From the NCBI GenBank assembly GCA_020438245.1, contig JAGQUY010000400.1:1-5647 (forward strand): a DNA stretch of 5,647 bases, read 5' to 3'. Source of the stretch: Bacteroidota bacterium. GTDB taxonomy: Bacteria > CLD3 > SB21. Position 1 is the first letter of the stretch. Each line of letters opens with the position of its first letter. The translations under genes and the position numbers were made by a program. Below the pieces are notes generated by a model. That model searched no databases. It was not told the DNA's origin and saw only the letters and a list, made by a program, of their open reading frames with translations. Of the stretch, positions 5,384 through 5,647 are shown in pieces.

Positions 5384-5647
5384 CTATGCACAGAAGAACT
5401 TCCAGTGGTCCTCCGTAAACTGCGTCAGAGATTCAAGCTTTAGATCAGCAATTGCGAACCGCGGATCCGAAAATTGATGGGGAGCCGGTACACACACCGA
5501 CTTCATGCGTGCGGCCTTCGCGGCGATCACTCCGTTCATGGAATCCTCAAACACCAAACACTGAACTGGATCGACACCGAGTGCCCTTGCAGTCTTCAAG
5601 AAAATATCCGGATGGGGCTTTCCCAGCGGGAGCGTTTCGGCAGATTG
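5384..5647 (-). CDS. hxpB: HAD-superfamily sugar-phosphate phosphatase, HxpB/YniC type, N-terminus cut by window edge
   Basis: The last 87 residues of a HAD subfamily IA phosphatase are visible; the frame stays open to the right edge. HAD motif III is the lysine in LGKPHPDIFLKTARALGVDP (visible residues 8-27). Motif IV is the acidic pair in LVFEDSMNGVIAAKAARM (31-48, Glu34-Asp35). The following VCVPAPHQFSDPRFAIADLKLESLTQF resembles the E. coli YniC/HxpB C-terminus strongly as I recall it; that enzyme dephosphorylates hexitol phosphates and 2-deoxyglucose 6-phosphate. Motifs I and II and the cap domain, which set substrate choice, lie outside the window, so the exact substrate is inferred. A TTG within the visible frame (5599) falls between motif III and motif IV and is not a plausible start. 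The gene precedes nhaC by 97 bp; I see no terminator between them. Confidence 0.85.
   Translation of the reverse strand, partial: QSAETLPLGKPHPDIFLKTARALGVDPVQCLVFEDSMNGVIAAKAARMKSVCVPAPHQFSDPRFAIADLKLESLTQFTEDHWKFFCA

Overview
The window reads as an ordinary stretch of bacterial chromosome at moderate G+C: compact, with short intergenic gaps, seven protein-coding genes (two cut by the window edges), two clear intrinsic terminators, and no RNA gene, mobile element or CRISPR array. I find no convincing undescribed system. The least explained item is a small, probably exported, cysteine-containing protein encoded directly before pepE.

Organism. The proteins (a DUF3332 lipoprotein, a TlpA-like protein with an SGAIPAT motif, the CNxCP thioredoxin-like family, NhaC) resemble those of Bacteroidota and related FCB-group or other Gram-negative bacteria. 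Six of the seven genes have their start inside the window. Five of those six, plus pepE's downstream position in its pair, show clear purine-rich Shine-Dalgarno (SD) sites (AAGGAG, GGAG, AAGGAGG, AAAGGA, AAGGA, GGAG), which is unlike typical Bacteroidota. I would say 'Gram-negative, FCB-like or a deep-branching neighbour' and not go further.

Layout. Bases 1-933 (minus strand) hold an unrecognised exported protein followed, 2 bp later, by pepE (dipeptidase E), which runs off the left edge. From a 97-bp divergent gap with putative promoters in both directions, a TIGR01777-family (YfcH-like) NAD(P)-binding epimerase-type protein runs rightwards (1031-1951). It meets a convergent DUF3332 lipoprotein gene (2498-1998) at a bidirectional terminator (1952-1980). 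A 193-bp gap (2499-2691) holds the DUF3332 leader, with a strong SD and a cluster of GATTC/GAATC inverted repeats, and the terminator of the next unit. Bases 2692-5286 (minus strand) carry nhaC, a TlpA-like thiol-disulfide protein and a second exported thioredoxin-like protein, with gaps of 34 and 11 bp, so probably one transcript ending at the 2631-2660 terminator. Upstream of nhaC, across 97 bp, is the C-terminal end of a HAD phosphatase of the HxpB/YniC type, running off the right edge.

How they fit together. The nhaC-tlpA-trx unit combines a sodium/proton antiporter in the inner membrane with two predicted periplasmic redox proteins; a functional link is possible but not shown by the sequence. 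The other genes (pepE, the HAD phosphatase, the SDR-like protein) look like housekeeping or salvage functions placed next to each other without an obvious common pathway.
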